Assembly (NCBI GenBank): GCA_030526155.1 | Contig: JAUNDI010000016.1 | Span: 1 to 49,735 of the forward strand | Length of the DNA stretch: 49,735 nucleotides | Direction of reading: 5' to 3' | From: Bacteroidia bacterium | Lineage (GTDB): Bacteria; Bacteroidota; Bacteroidia; Bacteroidales; Marinilabiliaceae | Part shown: piece by piece, positions 17,326-26,816 of the stretch | Numbering within the stretch: the first letter of the stretch is position 1 | Layout of the letters: each line of letters opens with the position of its first letter | Position numbers and translations under genes: made by a program | Notes under the pieces: model-generated | Database searches by the model: none | Told to the model about the DNA's origin: nothing | What the model saw: only the letters and a program-made list of their open reading frames with translations

Positions 17326-18447
17326 ATGTTTCTACAAAAGCTACATATCATCAATTATCGTAATATTGCCCAAGCAGATATATTATTATGCGAAGGCATC
17401 AACTGCTTTGTAGGTAACAATGGAGCTGGCAAGACCAATATATTAGACACCATCTACTACCTATCCTTTTGCAAGAGCTATACCAACGTAGCGGATGGAC
17501 TTAACATACTGCACGACCAACCTTTCATGGTTTTGCAAGGGGAATACCTTATAGATAATATAGAGGAGACCATATATTGCGGCATTAAACGCGGTCGCAA
17601 GAAACAATTTAAGCGCAACAAAACAGATTATGTGCGAATAACAGACCATATCGGGCTCCTTCCTCTAGTAATTATTGCCCCTGCCGACGATGAGCTAATT
17701 ACAGATAGTGCAGAAGCTAGGCGTAAATATATGGACTACGTGATATCCCAATCGGATATCATGTACCTAGATGCCATAATGCGATATACCAAGACACTGC
17801 AAAATCGCAATCAGCACCTCAAAGACCTACAGGAGAAAATAGAGAATAGGATACCTGTAGATTTTGCATTACTAGATATACTAGACGAGCAACTAGCTAC
17901 AATTGGTCATTATATATCCAACAAAAGACGCTCTTTTGTAGAGTGGTTACGCCCCATAGTTCAGCATATATACTCGTCAATATCATCTTCTAAAAATGAA
18001 AATATTGACGTAGAGTATTTTACAGGTCTTGACAAGTATAATCTTTTAGAGGGGTTAAAAGAGAGTCGCAATAGAGACCTAATATTAGGATATACTTCGA
18101 GGGGTATACACAAAGACGATATTACCATTACCTATAATGGCTACCCTATGAAACAGGTAGGCTCGCAAGGTCAGCGTAAATCATTCGTCATCTCTCTAAA
18201 ACTTGCACAATATAGATACTTGGAGCATGTGACCAAGAAGAGTCCTATACTATTATTAGACGATATATTCGACAAACTTGACGATACTCGAGGCGACAAC
18301 CTTATAAGATTTGTTGCTTCGGAGTCTTATGGTCAGATATTTATATCAGATACTAATAAAGAGCGACTTGTGCGCCTACGTAATAATATTAACAACAAGC
18401 CATTCAAAATATTCGATGTAAATAATGGCTCAATATCAGAATCATAA
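17326..18447 (+). CDS. recF: DNA replication and repair protein RecF
   Basis: 373 residues, normal for RecF. Walker A GNNGAGKTN (30-38), signature GSQGQRKSFVISLKLAQY and Walker B ILLLDDIFDKLD are present. RecF works with RecO and RecR to load RecA at single-strand gaps. The N-terminus FLQKLHIINYRNIAQADI is typical. It lies 2 bp before the DUF721 gene, with which it forms an operon, a pairing often seen in Bacteroidota. Confidence 0.95.
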   Translation: MFLQKLHIINYRNIAQADILLCEGINCFVGNNGAGKTNILDTIYYLSFCKSYTNVADGLNILHDQPFMVLQGEYLIDNIEETIYCGIKRGRKKQFKRNKTDYVRITDHIGLLPLVIIAPADDELITDSAEARRKYMDYVISQSDIMYLDAIMRYTKTLQNRNQHLKDLQEKIENRIPVDFALLDILDEQLATIGHYISNKRRSFVEWLRPIVQHIYSSISSSKNENIDVEYFTGLDKYNLLEGLKESRNRDLILGYTSRGIHKDDITITYNGYPMKQVGSQGQRKSFVISLKLAQYRYLEHVTKKSPILLLDDIFDKLDDTRGDNLIRFVASESYGQIFISDTNKERLVRLRNNINNKPFKIFDVNNGSISES

Positions 18448-18449
18448 TC

Positions 18450-18773
18450 ATGGACTACGAAGAATACAACGCCAAACCAGGAAAAAGAATAGGTAGCGCT
18501 CAAAAGATGTCTGACATTGTACTAGCCATAATGAGCGAGAACAATATGGGTCGACAGATGCTAGAACATAGAGCCATTGACCTATGGAAGATAGTAACGG
18601 GCCCAACTGTACTTCGTGCTACACGTAACATATATATAAAGAATGGAGTAATGTTTGTAGAGCTAAATTCGAGCGTTATCCGAAACGAACTTATATATAG
18701 CAAAAGAAAAGTCCTGGAAAACATCAATAACGCAGTAGGTCAAGACGTCATCCAGGACATAGTATTTAGATAA
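18450..18773 (+). CDS. DUF721 (DciA-like) protein
   Basis: 107 residues with the DUF721 fold: LWKIVTGPTVLRATRNIYIKNG-type core, then FVELNSSVIRNELIYSKRKVLENIN. DUF721 includes DciA, the helicase-loading factor of bacteria lacking DnaC or DnaI. It follows recF by 2 bp, consistent with a replication-linked job. Bacteroidota members are short like this one. A role as helicase operator is known for other phyla and only inferred here. Confidence 0.8.
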   Translation: MDYEEYNAKPGKRIGSAQKMSDIVLAIMSENNMGRQMLEHRAIDLWKIVTGPTVLRATRNIYIKNGVMFVELNSSVIRNELIYSKRKVLENINNAVGQDVIQDIVFR

Positions 18774-18777
18774 TCTA

Positions 18778-20229
18778 TTACGCAAAGGTAGAGATCATAT
18801 CCTTAACATAATCCCAGAACATTGCTACTGTCTTTATCTCTACCCTCTCGTTTGGCGAGTGTACCTCACGGAATGTAGGACCAACAGATATCATATCCAA
18901 CCCTGGATACTTCTCAAGGAAGAGTCCACACTCAAGACCAGCATGAATAGCCTTTACAGCAGGCTCCTTTCCAAAGAGTCTCTTATATGTCTCTATGCTA
19001 TGTTTCAACAACTTAGAATTCATATTTGGCTTCCAACCTGGGTAACCATCACCTGTATCTACCTTAGCGCCAGCCAACTCCCATACTGATTGTACCATCT
19101 GCGCAGCCAAAATCTTCTGGCTATCTGTAGAGCTACGCTGACTAGTAACTACAAGGAAGCCCTCCTCTGTCTCTTTGATAGATGCAAGATTTACTGAAGT
19201 CTCTACTAACCCCTCTATATCGTGACTCATAGCCAATACACCATGAGGTGTAGCGAGTAGAGCATCTACTAGGCGCTTTGCCATAGCCGGCTCCAAGACA
19301 TATTGTGGTATCTCATCATTGGTTTGCAATGAGACATGCAATCCTTCATCTACGCCCTGCAACTCATCTTGAAGTTGTGCCGCGATAATATTACACTCTA
19401 TACGAGCATCTTCTCTCTTAGCATTAACAACATAACCCTTCAATACTGCCTCTCTAGCTATAGCATTATGCAAATTACCACCTGATATTGTTGTTAATCT
19501 AAATAACTCACAATCCATAAGATGCTTTGCTATACGAGTTGCTATCTTTACAGCATTACCTCTCTGCAAGTGGATATCACCTCCAGAGTGACCGCCCTTC
19601 AAGCCCGATACCTTTATCTCTATAGGCAACATACCGCTTGGCACATCCTCTTTCTCTATAGGCATTACTATCTTCGTAGTACATCCTCCAGCACATCCTA
19701 CGTAAACCTCTCCTTCATCTTCTGAATCTAGGTTTATCAATACCTTACCTCGTAGCAAATCTGCTGCAATATTCTGAGCTCCTGTGATACCTGTCTCTTC
19801 ATCAATAGTAAACAAGCACTCAATAGGTCCATGCGCTATATCTTCTGATGCCAAAATAGCCAACTCTATTGCCACACCCATACCATCATCAGCACCTAGT
19901 GTAGTACCATTAGCCTTCAACCAATCGCCATCTACTATAGTCTCAATAGGGTCAACCATAAAGTCATGCACCTTATCAGCATTCTTCTCACATACCATAT
20001 CTACATGTGCTTGAAGTGCTATAGTTGGCACATTCTCTTTTCCTGGAGTGGCTGGCTTATATATTATAGTATTGCCAACCGAATCTTGCTTATACTCCAA
20101 ATTGTGCGATTTGGCAAACTCTACCAAATAGGCCAAAATCTTCTCCTCGTGCTTCGAAGGACGAGGTATCTGTGTTATCTCATGAAAGTATTTCCACACG
20201 CATTGTGGCTGAAGATCATGTATTGTCAT
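18778..20229 (-). CDS. pepD: Aminoacyl-histidine dipeptidase (PepD type, M20)
   Basis: 483 residues from the ATG at 20229; the longer frame adds 17 residues that do not resemble the family. The start MTIHDLQPQCVWKYFHEITQ followed by IPRPSKHEEKI is the usual PepD beginning. Zinc-site segments are visible: LQAHVDMVCEKN, the bridging Asp in TTLGADDGMGVAIE and the acidic IDEETGITGA, with AIHAGLECG near the end. It cleaves dipeptides, classically carnosine-like Xaa-His, in the cytoplasm. It follows the M3 peptidase gene by 81 bp; a small hairpin lies between. Confidence 0.93.
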   Translation of the reverse strand: MTIHDLQPQCVWKYFHEITQIPRPSKHEEKILAYLVEFAKSHNLEYKQDSVGNTIIYKPATPGKENVPTIALQAHVDMVCEKNADKVHDFMVDPIETIVDGDWLKANGTTLGADDGMGVAIELAILASEDIAHGPIECLFTIDEETGITGAQNIAADLLRGKVLINLDSEDEGEVYVGCAGGCTTKIVMPIEKEDVPSGMLPIEIKVSGLKGGHSGGDIHLQRGNAVKIATRIAKHLMDCELFRLTTISGGNLHNAIAREAVLKGYVVNAKREDARIECNIIAAQLQDELQGVDEGLHVSLQTNDEIPQYVLEPAMAKRLVDALLATPHGVLAMSHDIEGLVETSVNLASIKETEEGFLVVTSQRSSTDSQKILAAQMVQSVWELAGAKVDTGDGYPGWKPNMNSKLLKHSIETYKRLFGKEPAVKAIHAGLECGLFLEKYPGLDMISVGPTFREVHSPNERVEIKTVAMFWDYVKDMISTFA

Positions 20230-20268
20230 AATATTATGAATCTTAGAAATGTATACCATAAACGCAAG

Positions 20269-20289
20269 GAGACGCCACAAAGGCGTCTC
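20269..20289 (-). other. Hairpin between the M3 peptidase and pepD
   Basis: GAGACGCC (20269-20276) and GGCGTCTC (20282-20289) form a perfect 8-bp stem with loop ACAAA. T-runs are poor on both strands, so it may be a weak terminator or an intercistronic stability element. Confidence 0.45.
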
Positions 20290-20310
20290 TTTACTATATT
20301 AATTCTTATA

Positions 20311-22500
20311 TTATTGTACCGATGGCGTCTCTGGTGCAGGTGTAGGAGCTACCACAACTGGTTGTTGTACCACTGGTCTGTACACAGGACGTTTCTCATT
20401 CAAGCCTCGCTTCTCTATTAGATACTTTACATCTGGCTTCTGCTTGCGGAACTTAAGATACTGATTCATAGCATCATCTTCTCCCACCTCAGCCAAACAA
20501 TTCTTACGGAAGCTAGCGGCTAACTCTTGATTATAAATATCACCACTCTCTTTATACGCTGCAAAAGCATCACAATCTAGAAGCTCTGCCCACATATATA
20601 CATAATATCCTGCAGCATAACCGCCATTGAAGATATGAGCAAAATATGTAGATCTATAACGTGGTAAAATCTCATCAATAAGTCCTATCTCTTTCATTGC
20701 CTCTGCCTCAAAAGCATTAGCATCATTTATCTCTGTATCAGGAGAGATGCTATGCCACTTCAAATCTAGCAATGATGCAGCCAAATACTCTACTGTAGCA
20801 AAGCCTTGGTTAAATGTACCTGCCTTCTTGAGTTTCTCAATAAGGGCATCAGGAATAGCCTCTCCTGTCTGGAAGTGCTTAGCAAATGACTTCAAGCACT
20901 CTGGCTCATTTGGCCAATGCTCCATAATCTGCGATGGCAACTCTACGTAGTCTCTTGGCACCTCTCCACAGGTCTTACGATAATAACCCTTAGAGAATAG
21001 AGAATGTAAACCATGACCAAACTCATGGAACATTGTCTCTACATCATCATATGTCAACAATGCTGGCTGATCTCCTACTGGCGCTGTAAAGTTACAAACA
21101 TTAGATACCTGAGCAGCTGTACGTGTTCCATCAAAATTGTCTATAGCCGACTGGAAGGTAGTACACCAAGCACCTGCCCCTTTAGATGCACGTGGATAAT
21201 AGTCAAAGTAGAAAACACCAAGGTATGTACCATCTTTCTCTGTTACCTCAAATACCTCTGAGCACTCTTTATTATACAATGGCACATTCTCTAATTTCTT
21301 AAAGTTAATACCATAAAGCTTGTTGGCTACCTCAAAGAGTCCTGCTCGTACATTTGGCATGGCAAAATACTGACTCAACTCTGTCTCGTCTACATCAAAT
21401 TTTGCTTTTCTTAGCTTCTCTGCCCAATAGAACCAATCACAAGCCTCCAAAACTGTAGTACGATTATAACGATACGCAAAGTCTTTCATATCCTTAAGCT
21501 CATACTTGGCCTTCTGCAAGGCTGGCGCCCAAAGCTCCATCAAGAAAGAATCAACAGCCTCTGGAGTAGCTGCCATATTCTTCTCAATTACATAATGTGC
21601 GTGTGACTTATACCCTAATAAAGCTGCTTTCTGTGCTCTAAGTTTTGATAATTTTACCAAAACCTCTTTATTATCATTCTCACCGCCATTATTTGCTCTA
21701 TTTGTATAAGCATCATATATCTGCTTGCGCAAATCATGCTTCTCAGAATAGGTAAGGAATGGTATCATACTAGCCTTCTGCAAGGTAAATAACCACTTAC
21801 CACTCTTACCTGCTTTCTCAGCACGCTCAGCAGCTGCTGCTATTACGCCTTCTGGCAATCCAGCTAAGTCTGATATTGTATCAATAACTAACTGATACTT
21901 ATTTGTCTCTGCCAAAAGATTATTACCAAACTTCAATGATAGAAGCGACATCTCTTGGTTTATCTTCTTCAATTTATCTTTGTCTGATGGCGACAATAAA
22001 GCACCACTACGAACAAATTGCTTATAGTATAACTCTGCAACTCTTATCTGCGACGAATCAAGACCTGCCTCAAAACGCGTATCATATACTCGCTTAACTC
22101 GCATAAAGAGAGCATCGTTCAAGAATGTCTCGTCTCCATAGCTTGTGAGCATAGGCATTACTGTCTCCGCAATCACATTAAGCGTATCAGTAACGTCTGT
22201 CTCCCTAATATTGAAAAATATATTGCTGATAAGGTCTAACTTCTCATTCCTTCTGTCAAATGGAATAATAGTATTCTGAAACGTAGCATCAGACCTATTC
22301 GATGCTATCAAATCTACCGCCTTCTTGGCTTCATCTATAGCCTGCTCAAAGGCTGGTACATAATGTGATGGCTTAATATCCTCAAATGGAGGTACATTAT
22401 ACTCCGTCTGATAAGGAATCTGTAATAGAGGGTTGTCGTTCATTGTATTACATGCTGTAGCTACGACTATTGAAGCTACAATGGATGATAATTTTTTCAT
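20311..22500 (-). CDS. M3-family oligopeptidase / peptidyl-dipeptidase, lipoprotein
   Basis: 729 residues. The N-terminus has a lipoprotein signal (VVATAC, Cys17), placing it in the periplasm or outer membrane. The zinc motif HEFGH is at about 493-497 in DDVETMFHEFGHGLHSLFSKG. The length and the opening NPLLQIPYQTEYNVPPFEDIKPSHY match the Dcp/oligopeptidase A branch of family M3. It digests short peptides, releasing dipeptides if Dcp-like. The last 25 residues are a Pro/Val/Thr-rich tail (PVVQQPVVVAPTPAPE) that is unusual for the family. A promoter with TATCTTTG lies just upstream. Confidence 0.9.
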   Translation of the reverse strand: MKKLSSIVASIVVATACNTMNDNPLLQIPYQTEYNVPPFEDIKPSHYVPAFEQAIDEAKKAVDLIASNRSDATFQNTIIPFDRRNEKLDLISNIFFNIRETDVTDTLNVIAETVMPMLTSYGDETFLNDALFMRVKRVYDTRFEAGLDSSQIRVAELYYKQFVRSGALLSPSDKDKLKKINQEMSLLSLKFGNNLLAETNKYQLVIDTISDLAGLPEGVIAAAAERAEKAGKSGKWLFTLQKASMIPFLTYSEKHDLRKQIYDAYTNRANNGGENDNKEVLVKLSKLRAQKAALLGYKSHAHYVIEKNMAATPEAVDSFLMELWAPALQKAKYELKDMKDFAYRYNRTTVLEACDWFYWAEKLRKAKFDVDETELSQYFAMPNVRAGLFEVANKLYGINFKKLENVPLYNKECSEVFEVTEKDGTYLGVFYFDYYPRASKGAGAWCTTFQSAIDNFDGTRTAAQVSNVCNFTAPVGDQPALLTYDDVETMFHEFGHGLHSLFSKGYYRKTCGEVPRDYVELPSQIMEHWPNEPECLKSFAKHFQTGEAIPDALIEKLKKAGTFNQGFATVEYLAASLLDLKWHSISPDTEINDANAFEAEAMKEIGLIDEILPRYRSTYFAHIFNGGYAAGYYVYMWAELLDCDAFAAYKESGDIYNQELAASFRKNCLAEVGEDDAMNQYLKFRKQKPDVKYLIEKRGLNEKRPVYRPVVQQPVVVAPTPAPETPSVQ

Positions 22501-22526
22501 TTCCTATTTAGGTTATATGACATCTA

Positions 22527-22557
22527 CAAAGATAGATATTTATTAACTGATAACCAA
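22527..22557 (-). promoter_or_regulatory. Candidate promoter of the M3 peptidase gene
   Basis: On the minus strand: TTG (22555-22557), a 20-bp gap, and TATCTTTG (22527-22534), 26 bp upstream of the ATG. Confidence 0.45.
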
Positions 22558-22564
22558 CAATAAA

Positions 22565-22592
22565 AAAGCCGAAGCTTCACAGCTACGGCTTT
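22565..22592 (-). terminator. Terminator of the rpsF-rpsR-rplI operon
   Basis: AAAGCCGAAGC (22565-22575) pairs with GCTACGGCTTT (22582-22592) apart from one mismatch, and the minus strand continues with a T-run. It lies 54 bp past the rplI stop. Confidence 0.75.
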
Positions 22593-22646
22593 ATGTGTGT
22601 GTATTGAAAAATATCCTAGTTATAAAATAACTTCTAAATAAAATTT

Positions 22647-23093
22647 TTACTCAGCAACAACGTCGAATGCAACTTCAACCTTAACCTCTCTGTGGAGCTT
22701 AATTGTTGCTGTGTAGCTACCAAGATCCTTGATTGCCTCATCCTTGATGAGGATAATCTTACGATCAATCTCGAAACCTGCCTTAGCAAGTGCCTCTGAG
22801 ATTTGAATTGTATTAACCGAACCGAAGATCTTGCCAGTAGAGCTAGCCTTAGCACCGATTGTAAGCTTCAAGCCTTCCATCTTCGCTGCAAGCTCAACTG
22901 CATCTTGCTTAATCTTAGCAAGCTTGTGAGCACGCTGCTTCTGATTCTCAGCAAGAACTTTCTTTGCTGACTCTGTTGCTAGCTGTGCAATACCCTTTGG
23001 GATGAGGTAGTTACGACCATAACCTGGCTTAACAGTGATGATGTCGTCCTTGTGGCCAAGTTTAGCCACGTCTGTCTTTAGTATTACTTCCAT
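22647..23093 (-). CDS. rplI: 50S ribosomal protein L9
   Basis: 148 residues, standard length. The L9 signature is present at the N-terminus: MEVILKTDVAKLGHKDDIIT and GYGRNYLIPKGIA, followed by the long connecting helix and a C-terminal domain (KLTIGAKASSTGKIFGSVN). L9 binds 23S rRNA in the large subunit. It is the last gene of the S6-S18-L9 operon, 17 bp after rpsR. Confidence 0.97.
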   Translation of the reverse strand: MEVILKTDVAKLGHKDDIITVKPGYGRNYLIPKGIAQLATESAKKVLAENQKQRAHKLAKIKQDAVELAAKMEGLKLTIGAKASSTGKIFGSVNTIQISEALAKAGFEIDRKIILIKDEAIKDLGSYTATIKLHREVKVEVAFDVVAE

Positions 23094-23110
23094 GTTAGTC
23101 TCTCCTCTTT

Positions 23111-23380
23111 TTATTTCATCAAATCGGTTACGTATGGGAGCAATGCCAAGTGGCGAGCACGCTTAACGGCTTTAGCGACCTTACGCTGATACTTCAAAGA
23201 AGTACCTGTAATACGGCGAGGAAGAATCTTACCTTGCTCGTTCAAGAACTTCTTCAAGAAATCTGGGTTCTTGTAGTCGACGTACTTAATACCGCTCTTC
23301 TTGAAACGGCAGTACTTCTTCTTCTTTACCTCTACGGTAGCAGGTGTTAGGTACCTGATCTCTGATGGAGTCTGTGCCAT
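23111..23380 (-). CDS. rpsR: 30S ribosomal protein S18
   Basis: 89 residues. The core [20 protein letters not shown] and [20 protein letters not shown] is the S18 signature. S18 pairs with S6 on the 30S platform. It follows rpsF by 2 bp; there is no ssb between them, as usual in Bacteroidota. Confidence 0.97.
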   Translation of the reverse strand: MAQTPSEIRYLTPATVEVKKKKYCRFKKSGIKYVDYKNPDFLKKFLNEQGKILPRRITGTSLKYQRKVAKAVKRARHLALLPYVTDLMK

Positions 23381-23382
23381 GA

Positions 23383-23733
23383 TTAGTTCTCCTTTACTTC
23401 TGCGTTTTTAACTTGGTTTCTTCTAGTCTCGCTGTACTTGATTGCATACTTCTCCTGCTTGAATGTCAAGAAGCGAAGAACGCGCTCGTCACGGCGATAA
23501 GCTACCTCTAGCTTGTCAATGAAGCTAGGCTCAGCCTTAAACTCCAAAAGTGTGTAGAAGCCTGTGGTCTTCTTTTGAATAGGATATGCGAGCTTACGCA
23601 AACCCCAATTCTCTTCGTTTACCATCTCTGCTCCACTTGCGAGAATCAAGTCCTTGAACTTTTGGACCGCTTCCTTCATCTGTTGGTCAGACAAAACGGG
23701 AGTTAAAATGAAAACGGTTTCGTACTGATTCAT
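23383..23733 (-). CDS. rpsF: 30S ribosomal protein S6
   Basis: 116 residues. It opens [19 protein letters not shown] and contains [19 protein letters not shown], both typical of S6. The C-terminal 20 residues are a charged tail. First gene of the operon, with a promoter about 37 bp upstream. In many bacteria S6:S18 binds the operon leader for autoregulation; I saw no clear S18-binding loop in the short leader here. Confidence 0.97.
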   Translation of the reverse strand: MNQYETVFILTPVLSDQQMKEAVQKFKDLILASGAEMVNEENWGLRKLAYPIQKKTTGFYTLLEFKAEPSFIDKLEVAYRRDERVLRFLTFKQEKYAIKYSETRRNQVKNAEVKEN

Positions 23734-23769
23734 TGTTTAACTTGTTAATTATTGGTTTATAAAACGGCG

Positions 23770-23801
23770 CGAAGATACTCTATTTTTCAATCAAAAACAA
23801 A
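23770..23801 (-). promoter_or_regulatory. Candidate promoter of the rpsF operon
   Basis: On the minus strand: TTTG (23798-23801), a 20-bp gap and TATCTTCG (23770-23777), one base from TAnnTTTG. Confidence 0.5.
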
Positions 23802-23873
23802 CAGACTTCCAAAAAATATTGCTAAATTCGCAATCATTAACAATCTACACACATATTATACACATTTTTCTAT

Positions 23874-25256
23874 ATGGCAACATTAAAAGAAAAAATAGGC
23901 TATGCGCTCGGTGACGCCGCTTCAGGCGGTATCACATGGAAACTAATGTCAATTGCTTTCCCTCTCTATTTTACTAACGTATTCGGACTGTCTTTCGCAG
24001 ATACAGCAGCTCTCATGCTTATCGCTCGTATGTTCGACGTCGTTACAGACCCTCTCATGGGCTCCCTCGCCGATCGCACTCAGTCTCGATGGGGAACATA
24101 CCGACCATGGCTAATATTCGGCTCTATTCCGTTCGGCCTCATTTTCGCCCTACTCTTCTTTACACCAGATTTCGCTCCTGAATATAAAAGAGTATACGCT
24201 TATGTCCTTTACCTCCTCATGATGGCGGTATATACCATGGTAAATGTCCCTTATGGATCTCTCCTCGGTGTTATGACAGAGGATGACAACGAAAAGAATC
24301 AATTCTCTTCTTTCCGCATGGTGGGCGCTTACGCAATGGGTTTTATTACCCTCTTAGCTTTCCCATATATTCAAAAGGCGATTGGCGACCATACAGCTGC
24401 CGGCCTATCAGCTGAGGATATCCAACAAATCCAACAGAAGCAATACGCTGTAATAGGTGCAATATTCGGAGCTATCGCTACAATTATGACTCTCGCTTGT
24501 GGTCTCATGACTAAGGAGCGTGTCCAAATGAAACGCGCCGAGAAGTTCTCTTTTAAGCAGTTTGCCGACCTTTTCAAGAATAAGCCTTGGATATATCTTA
24601 CTATTATAGGTATATGTACCAATTTCTTTAACGGCTTCCGATATGCTGCTGCCGGATATATGTTCGAATATTGCCTCAATGGCGGGGTCTCCCTCCCTGG
24701 CTTCATCATCAACTATACCGTATTCATGGCACTTGGCGAGGTCGTTTGTATGATATTCGGTGGCATATCTCCTACCTTCACCGCTTGGGTGGGCTCTAAG
24801 AGAATGGCATTCGTATACTCAGCTATCATATGCGCTGTACTATCTATAGCATTCTTCTTTATCCCTATAGATACTAACTACATGTGGCTAATGATTACTC
24901 TCGTAATCCTTACCTCTGTGGGCATCGGCATCTACTCTCCTCTCCTTTGGTCTATGTATGCCGATGTGGCTGACTACGCTACAGAGAAGTTCGGAACATC
25001 ATCTACCGGCCTCATCTTCTCTTCTGGTACAATGTCTCAAAAGTTCGGCGGCGCAATATCGGGTTCTCTCATCGCTTTGTTCCTCGGCCTAGCTGGCGCT
25101 ACAATGATGACAGACGAGTTTGGCAACCAAACTATCGATCCTAATTCTATTACCGACTCAGTACGTACCATGGTATGGTGCCTATTCTCTCTCATCCCTG
25201 CCGCTATAGCTATCATCATGGCTTGGTTAGCTTGGATATTCCCTCTTAAAAAATAG
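23874..25256 (+). CDS. GPH-family sugar/cation symporter (MFS)
   Basis: 460 residues with about 12 transmembrane helices. The opening KEKIGYALGDAASGGITWKL and the loop DVVTDPLMGSLADRTQSRWG are hallmarks of the glycoside-pentoside-hexuronide:cation symporter family. It should carry a glycoside or pentoside inward with a cation; the substrate cannot be told from sequence and no catabolic gene is adjacent. It is a single-gene unit ended by its own terminator. Confidence 0.9.
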   Translation: MATLKEKIGYALGDAASGGITWKLMSIAFPLYFTNVFGLSFADTAALMLIARMFDVVTDPLMGSLADRTQSRWGTYRPWLIFGSIPFGLIFALLFFTPDFAPEYKRVYAYVLYLLMMAVYTMVNVPYGSLLGVMTEDDNEKNQFSSFRMVGAYAMGFITLLAFPYIQKAIGDHTAAGLSAEDIQQIQQKQYAVIGAIFGAIATIMTLACGLMTKERVQMKRAEKFSFKQFADLFKNKPWIYLTIIGICTNFFNGFRYAAAGYMFEYCLNGGVSLPGFIINYTVFMALGEVVCMIFGGISPTFTAWVGSKRMAFVYSAIICAVLSIAFFFIPIDTNYMWLMITLVILTSVGIGIYSPLLWSMYADVADYATEKFGTSSTGLIFSSGTMSQKFGGAISGSLIALFLGLAGATMMTDEFGNQTIDPNSITDSVRTMVWCLFSLIPAAIAIIMAWLAWIFPLKK

Positions 25257-25275
25257 CGTCACACTATATAACACC

Positions 25276-25307
25276 AAACTCCAATCGTCCTACGATTGGA
25301 GTTTTTT
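25276..25307 (+). terminator. Terminator of the GPH symporter gene
   Basis: ACTCCAATCG (25278-25287) and CGATTGGAGT (25293-25302) form a 10-bp stem, extendable to 12, with loop TCCTA and six T following. Confidence 0.85.
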
Positions 25308-25323
25308 CGTTTTACACAGATCA

Positions 25324-25349
25324 TTTTTTACGATGAAATAAGGACCACC
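25324..25349 (+). repeat. Dispersed repeat family A, single copy 3
   Basis: TTTTTTACGATGAAATAAGG then ACCACC. It shares the core and the downstream GGACCACC with the copies at 41391-41460 and 43800-43825. No partner is present at 44 bp on either side. It lies between two convergent genes. Confidence 0.75.
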
Positions 25350-25387
25350 AACCCTCCACCCAAAGAACATCCTCTCTCAATTCTCTA

Positions 25388-26761
25388 CTACTTCCCTCTC
25401 TTCCTAATATAAGCCTTATAGTTTTTCGCCCTCTGAATAATATGCCTAACATAAGATACAGTCTCCGTCCCCCTACAATACCCATGCTTCACATTCTCTT
25501 TATCTGAGATAACAGTCGGATTCGCCTTCATAAGCAGTGCCTGCTCTACCGAATTCTCCCAAATGGTAGTATCTCTATCAAACTTCCTAGCAAGACGTAT
25601 GGCATCCATCACATGACCTAACCCCACATTATAGGCAGCTAATGAAAATGGCAACCTATCTATCGAATTTGGCACATAACGCGTCAATCTCTTATCTATC
25701 CAAATCAAATATGATATACCTACCGATATATTCTGCTCAGGGTCTCTCAGCTCTTTCGCACCAAATCTTATACCTGTCTCTGGCATAAGCTGCATCAAGC
25801 CTACAGCACCAACCCAACTCTGCGCATTAGGGTTATAACGCGACTCTTGAAATATTATAGATTGTATAAGCGCTAAATTTATCCTTTTATCATCTTTGGG
25901 TAAATGTCTCTTTATTATCTCTTCATATTTATCAGAATATGTATCGGCACTAATATTCATAGATGACACTTGCTCACTGCGCTCATCTACCATATATTTC
26001 CTATATATATGCCTAAATTTACTGGTCTTCCTAAAGCTCTTTATCCAATTAGATAGGTCATCTGCCAACATGGGCGAGGATGATCTAGTAACCCACGACA
26101 TATCTCTCTTATCCGTGAGCTTTATCGAGCAATCTAATGTCGGATAATACCACGCATTGGCTCTAGCTATCGTCTCAGGTGCCAACGTACATCGTATCTC
26201 TCGCTCTCCTACTAGCTGAACTATCTGCTCCACGCTATAGTTTGGCTCCGATACAACAACCCACCCTAATGTATCCGCTACACTCAAGGCTACCTCCTCT
26301 TCAAAGGTACCCTCTTGCACCCAAATACTATCTGGCAAACTCTCTTGTCTCTCATTAGATACTAATACAATGCAACTCTGGGCATAGGCCGACGTGTACA
26401 AAAGGTCTTTCGACCACTCGGAAATAGTGTCTACTAATAATGAAGCAGCCCAAATATCTGCCTTGCCGTCGGCTAACCTAGTCCTAGCCTCTTTGGGGTC
26501 ATTACAGGCATCAATCTCTAATGTCAACCCTCGCTCATTGGCATAGGTCTTGGCTAACTCATATTGATACCCTATCTGCTGCCCTTTATGCATCATAAAA
26601 TCTACAGAGTTATAATTGGTTACAACTCGTAATACCCCTCTCGCAGTTATAGAATCAAGGTCATAATCCACAGACGATACATTTGGTATGTTAGGCGAAC
26701 GATGACAACCCGCCAACATAACAACAATAATAATGCCTATTGTGTAAAAATAGCTCCTCAT
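25388..26761 (-). CDS. MltF-like membrane-bound lytic transglycosylase, lipoprotein
   Basis: 457 residues. Lipoprotein signal MRSYFYTIGIIIVVMLAGCH (Cys19). Residues about 40-260 form a periplasmic solute-binding (SBP_bac_3-like) domain; residues about 285-430 are an SLT transglycosylase domain with catalytic Glu near 304 in IFQESRYNPNA, then SWVGAVGLMQLMPET and LAAYNVGLGHV. It cleaves the MurNAc-GlcNAc bond of peptidoglycan, forming 1,6-anhydro ends. The two-domain order is that of MltF. It stands alone, divergent from the metallohydrolase gene. Confidence 0.92.
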   Translation of the reverse strand: MRSYFYTIGIIIVVMLAGCHRSPNIPNVSSVDYDLDSITARGVLRVVTNYNSVDFMMHKGQQIGYQYELAKTYANERGLTLEIDACNDPKEARTRLADGKADIWAASLLVDTISEWSKDLLYTSAYAQSCIVLVSNERQESLPDSIWVQEGTFEEEVALSVADTLGWVVVSEPNYSVEQIVQLVGEREIRCTLAPETIARANAWYYPTLDCSIKLTDKRDMSWVTRSSSPMLADDLSNWIKSFRKTSKFRHIYRKYMVDERSEQVSSMNISADTYSDKYEEIIKRHLPKDDKRINLALIQSIIFQESRYNPNAQSWVGAVGLMQLMPETGIRFGAKELRDPEQNISVGISYLIWIDKRLTRYVPNSIDRLPFSLAAYNVGLGHVMDAIRLARKFDRDTTIWENSVEQALLMKANPTVISDKENVKHGYCRGTETVSYVRHIIQRAKNYKAYIRKRGK

Positions 26762-26800
26762 TTACCTATGCACTTTGTGCGCAAGCTAACGAGAATTTCT

Positions 26801-26808
26801 TATTTTTG
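26801..26808 (+). promoter_or_regulatory. Candidate -7 element of the metallohydrolase gene
   Basis: TATTTTTG, an exact TAnnTTTG match ending 8 bp before the ATG at 26817. A TTTG at 26774-26777 is 23 bp upstream. If used, the mRNA would have a leader of only a few bases. Confidence 0.4.
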
Positions 26809-26816
26809 CAAACATT

